Below, in pieces: positions 63,099 through 64,000 of a stretch of 64,000 bases of DNA. Where the stretch lies: the NCBI RefSeq assembly GCF_024713945.1, contig NC_134680.1, positions 1,884,001-1,948,000 on the forward strand. The letters run 5' to 3'. The position numbers and the translations under genes are program-made. The notes under the pieces are model-generated. The model saw only the letters and a list, made by a program, of their open reading frames with translations, ran no database searches and was not told the DNA's origin. The stretch is from Dermatophagoides farinae. Taxonomy: Eukaryota; Arthropoda; Arachnida; Sarcoptiformes; Pyroglyphidae. How positions within the stretch are numbered: position 1 is the first letter of the stretch; every line of letters begins with the position of its first letter.

Positions 63099-63417
63099 GT
63101 TGAAAAAATAACTTTTGTTTATTTCAAAAAAGTATCTGACAGAAAAACATAAAACAAAGCAAAAACAAGATTGCCCATGGAGAAATTTGTGGGCTACAAA
63201 TGTGATATTTTGGTTCTAAAAGCGCAGTCTTACAATGTGATTAGAATGTTCTGAAATCGATCGATTTTAGAACGAAAATAAAAGATCTTCAGCGCGCTTT
63301 AAGCAGAAAAATAGAACCATTGCAGCCCATCACGTGATCACAATTCACAGGGAATTTTTCACCTGAATGAAATAAATTTCCAAAATTATTCTCATATTCT
63401 GCATATCCGCTGCTTCA
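63099..63417. other. Spacer between two DNA transposons
   Basis: No gene or repeat recognised. The base composition is a little more mixed than elsewhere (AGCGCGCTTTAAGC, CATCACGTGATCAC), so it may belong to another degraded repeat. Confidence 0.4.
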
Positions 63418-63419
63418 TA

Positions 63420-63618
63420 CAGTAATACCCCGCTTAACGCGGGGGTTACGTTACAAAAATTCTGAGCGTTAAGCGAAACAGCGCTAAGCGGGGCTATTTT
63501 TACATAATGCATTTTTACCCTTCATATACAACGTAACAATGTAATGTAATGTAGGGTAATTGTACAGCGTTATATCGAATCAGCGCTAAACGGGGCAGCG
63601 TTAAGCGGGGTATTACTG
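63420..63618. mobile_element. Tc1/mariner-superfamily (pogo/Tigger-like) MITE, 199 bp
   Basis: The ends are CAGTAATACCCCGCTTAACGC and its inverted copy, flanked by TA on both sides (63418-63419 and 63619-63620). The CAGT start, TA target and CCCCGCTTAACG-type TIR fit pogo/Tigger-related MITEs. The inner sequence repeats the GCGTTAAGCGGGG/AGCGCTAAGCGGGG theme in both orientations, so long stems can form. It has no coding capacity. Confidence 0.88.
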
Positions 63619-63630
63619 TATTTTGATCAT

Positions 63631-63636
63631 TTTATT
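63631..63636 (-). terminator. Polyadenylation signal of the zinc-finger gene
   Basis: AATAAA on the minus strand, about 115 bp after the zinc-finger stop and only 13 bp from the neighbouring MITE. Confidence 0.35.
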
Positions 63637-63750
63637 TTCAAAAATAAAGTTAATTATTATCATTAATCATAAATCAAAAATTAAAATTCAAAAATTGAAA
63701 ATCAAAATCAAAAAAAAAACAAACAAAAAATGCCAAAAAAATGTGATAAT

Positions 63751-63954
63751 TCATAATGATGTTTTTCCTTCTTTTTTGATTTTTTTCATTGTGTAATTTT
63801 TTAATAAATTTTTAATATATAGTTTTGCAGAGATGCCATATGCAATATGTGTTTTTTGATGTTCAATGAGATTTCTTTTTCTACTGAAAACTTTGCCACA
63901 ATCTGGACACGTACACTTGTTAGGATTAACGGGTAAATCTACTAGTCTATGAGG
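63751..63954 (-). CDS. C2H2 zinc-finger protein, C-terminal part, running off the window
   Basis: The minus-strand frame contains one full C2H2 finger: CPDC, GKVF, LIEH and HQKTH with the standard C-x2-C-x12-H-x3-H spacing, followed by a Lys-rich tail of about 35 residues and TGA at 63751-63753. C2H2 fingers bind DNA or RNA; no target can be named. The same frame meets TAG at 63955-63957 but stays open again beyond it to the window edge. Either the exon begins at an AG just there (acceptor ACGTTAG at 63954/63955, with a poor pyrimidine tract), or the locus is a pseudogene with a premature stop. The upstream part lies outside the window. Confidence 0.55.
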   Translation of the reverse strand, partial: PHRLVDLPVNPNKCTCPDCGKVFSRKRNLIEHQKTHIAYGISAKLYIKNLLKNYTMKKIKKEGKTSL

Positions 63955-64000
63955 CTAACGTTTGTGTGTAACTGCAACTTTTACACTCGCTTGCACTGTG

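Noticed and set aside
1-64000. CRISPR arrays, tRNA and rRNA genes
   Set aside because: The direct repeats present are microsatellites, LTRs or transposon ends; no regularly spaced repeats, no cloverleaf with a TTCGA-type arm, no rRNA-like sequence was seen.

Overview
The window looks like nuclear DNA of a small-genome arthropod, most likely an acariform mite of the house-dust-mite type. This is inference from AT-rich sequence packed with ATC/GAT and CA/GT microsatellites, very short introns (mostly 54-160 bp) and arthropod gene families; no marker gene fixes the species. I saw no tRNA, rRNA or CRISPR array.

Layout. 1-9790 holds no convincing gene. 9791-11065 (+) is an intronless APMAP/strictosidine-synthase-like beta-propeller protein. 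A 3.46-kb unit with terminal inverted repeats (TIRs) at 11137-14591 starts 72 bp after its stop codon. That unit has palindromic subterminal repeats, a decayed non-LTR retrotransposon, spliced-looking coding fragments and an intron-containing tandem duplication, and is the least explained part of the window. 19977-50733 (+) is a 15-exon immunoglobulin-superfamily gene (3 Ig + 1 FN3, probable GPI anchor). Its signal-peptide exon is separated from exon 2 by a 27.5-kb intron containing a hAT-type MITE, a poly(A)-only insertion with 27-bp duplications, and a nearly pristine BEL/Pao LTR retrotransposon (39249-44648). 52316-53691 (-) is a three-exon BARX-class homeobox gene. 58127-59592 (-) is a three-exon Cys-loop ligand-gated channel with an anion-type PAR motif. 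61294-61764 (+) encodes a small predicted secreted orphan protein. The right end is rich in transposons: a piggyBac-type non-autonomous element, a pogo/Tigger-like MITE, and the last part of a C2H2 zinc-finger gene.

The host genes share a neural or developmental flavour (adhesion molecule, homeobox regulator, receptor channel) but nothing in the sequence makes them a functional cluster. All splice junctions for the three multi-exon genes were worked out by eye from GT-AG sites, frame continuity and domain continuity; each model closes in frame from ATG to stop.
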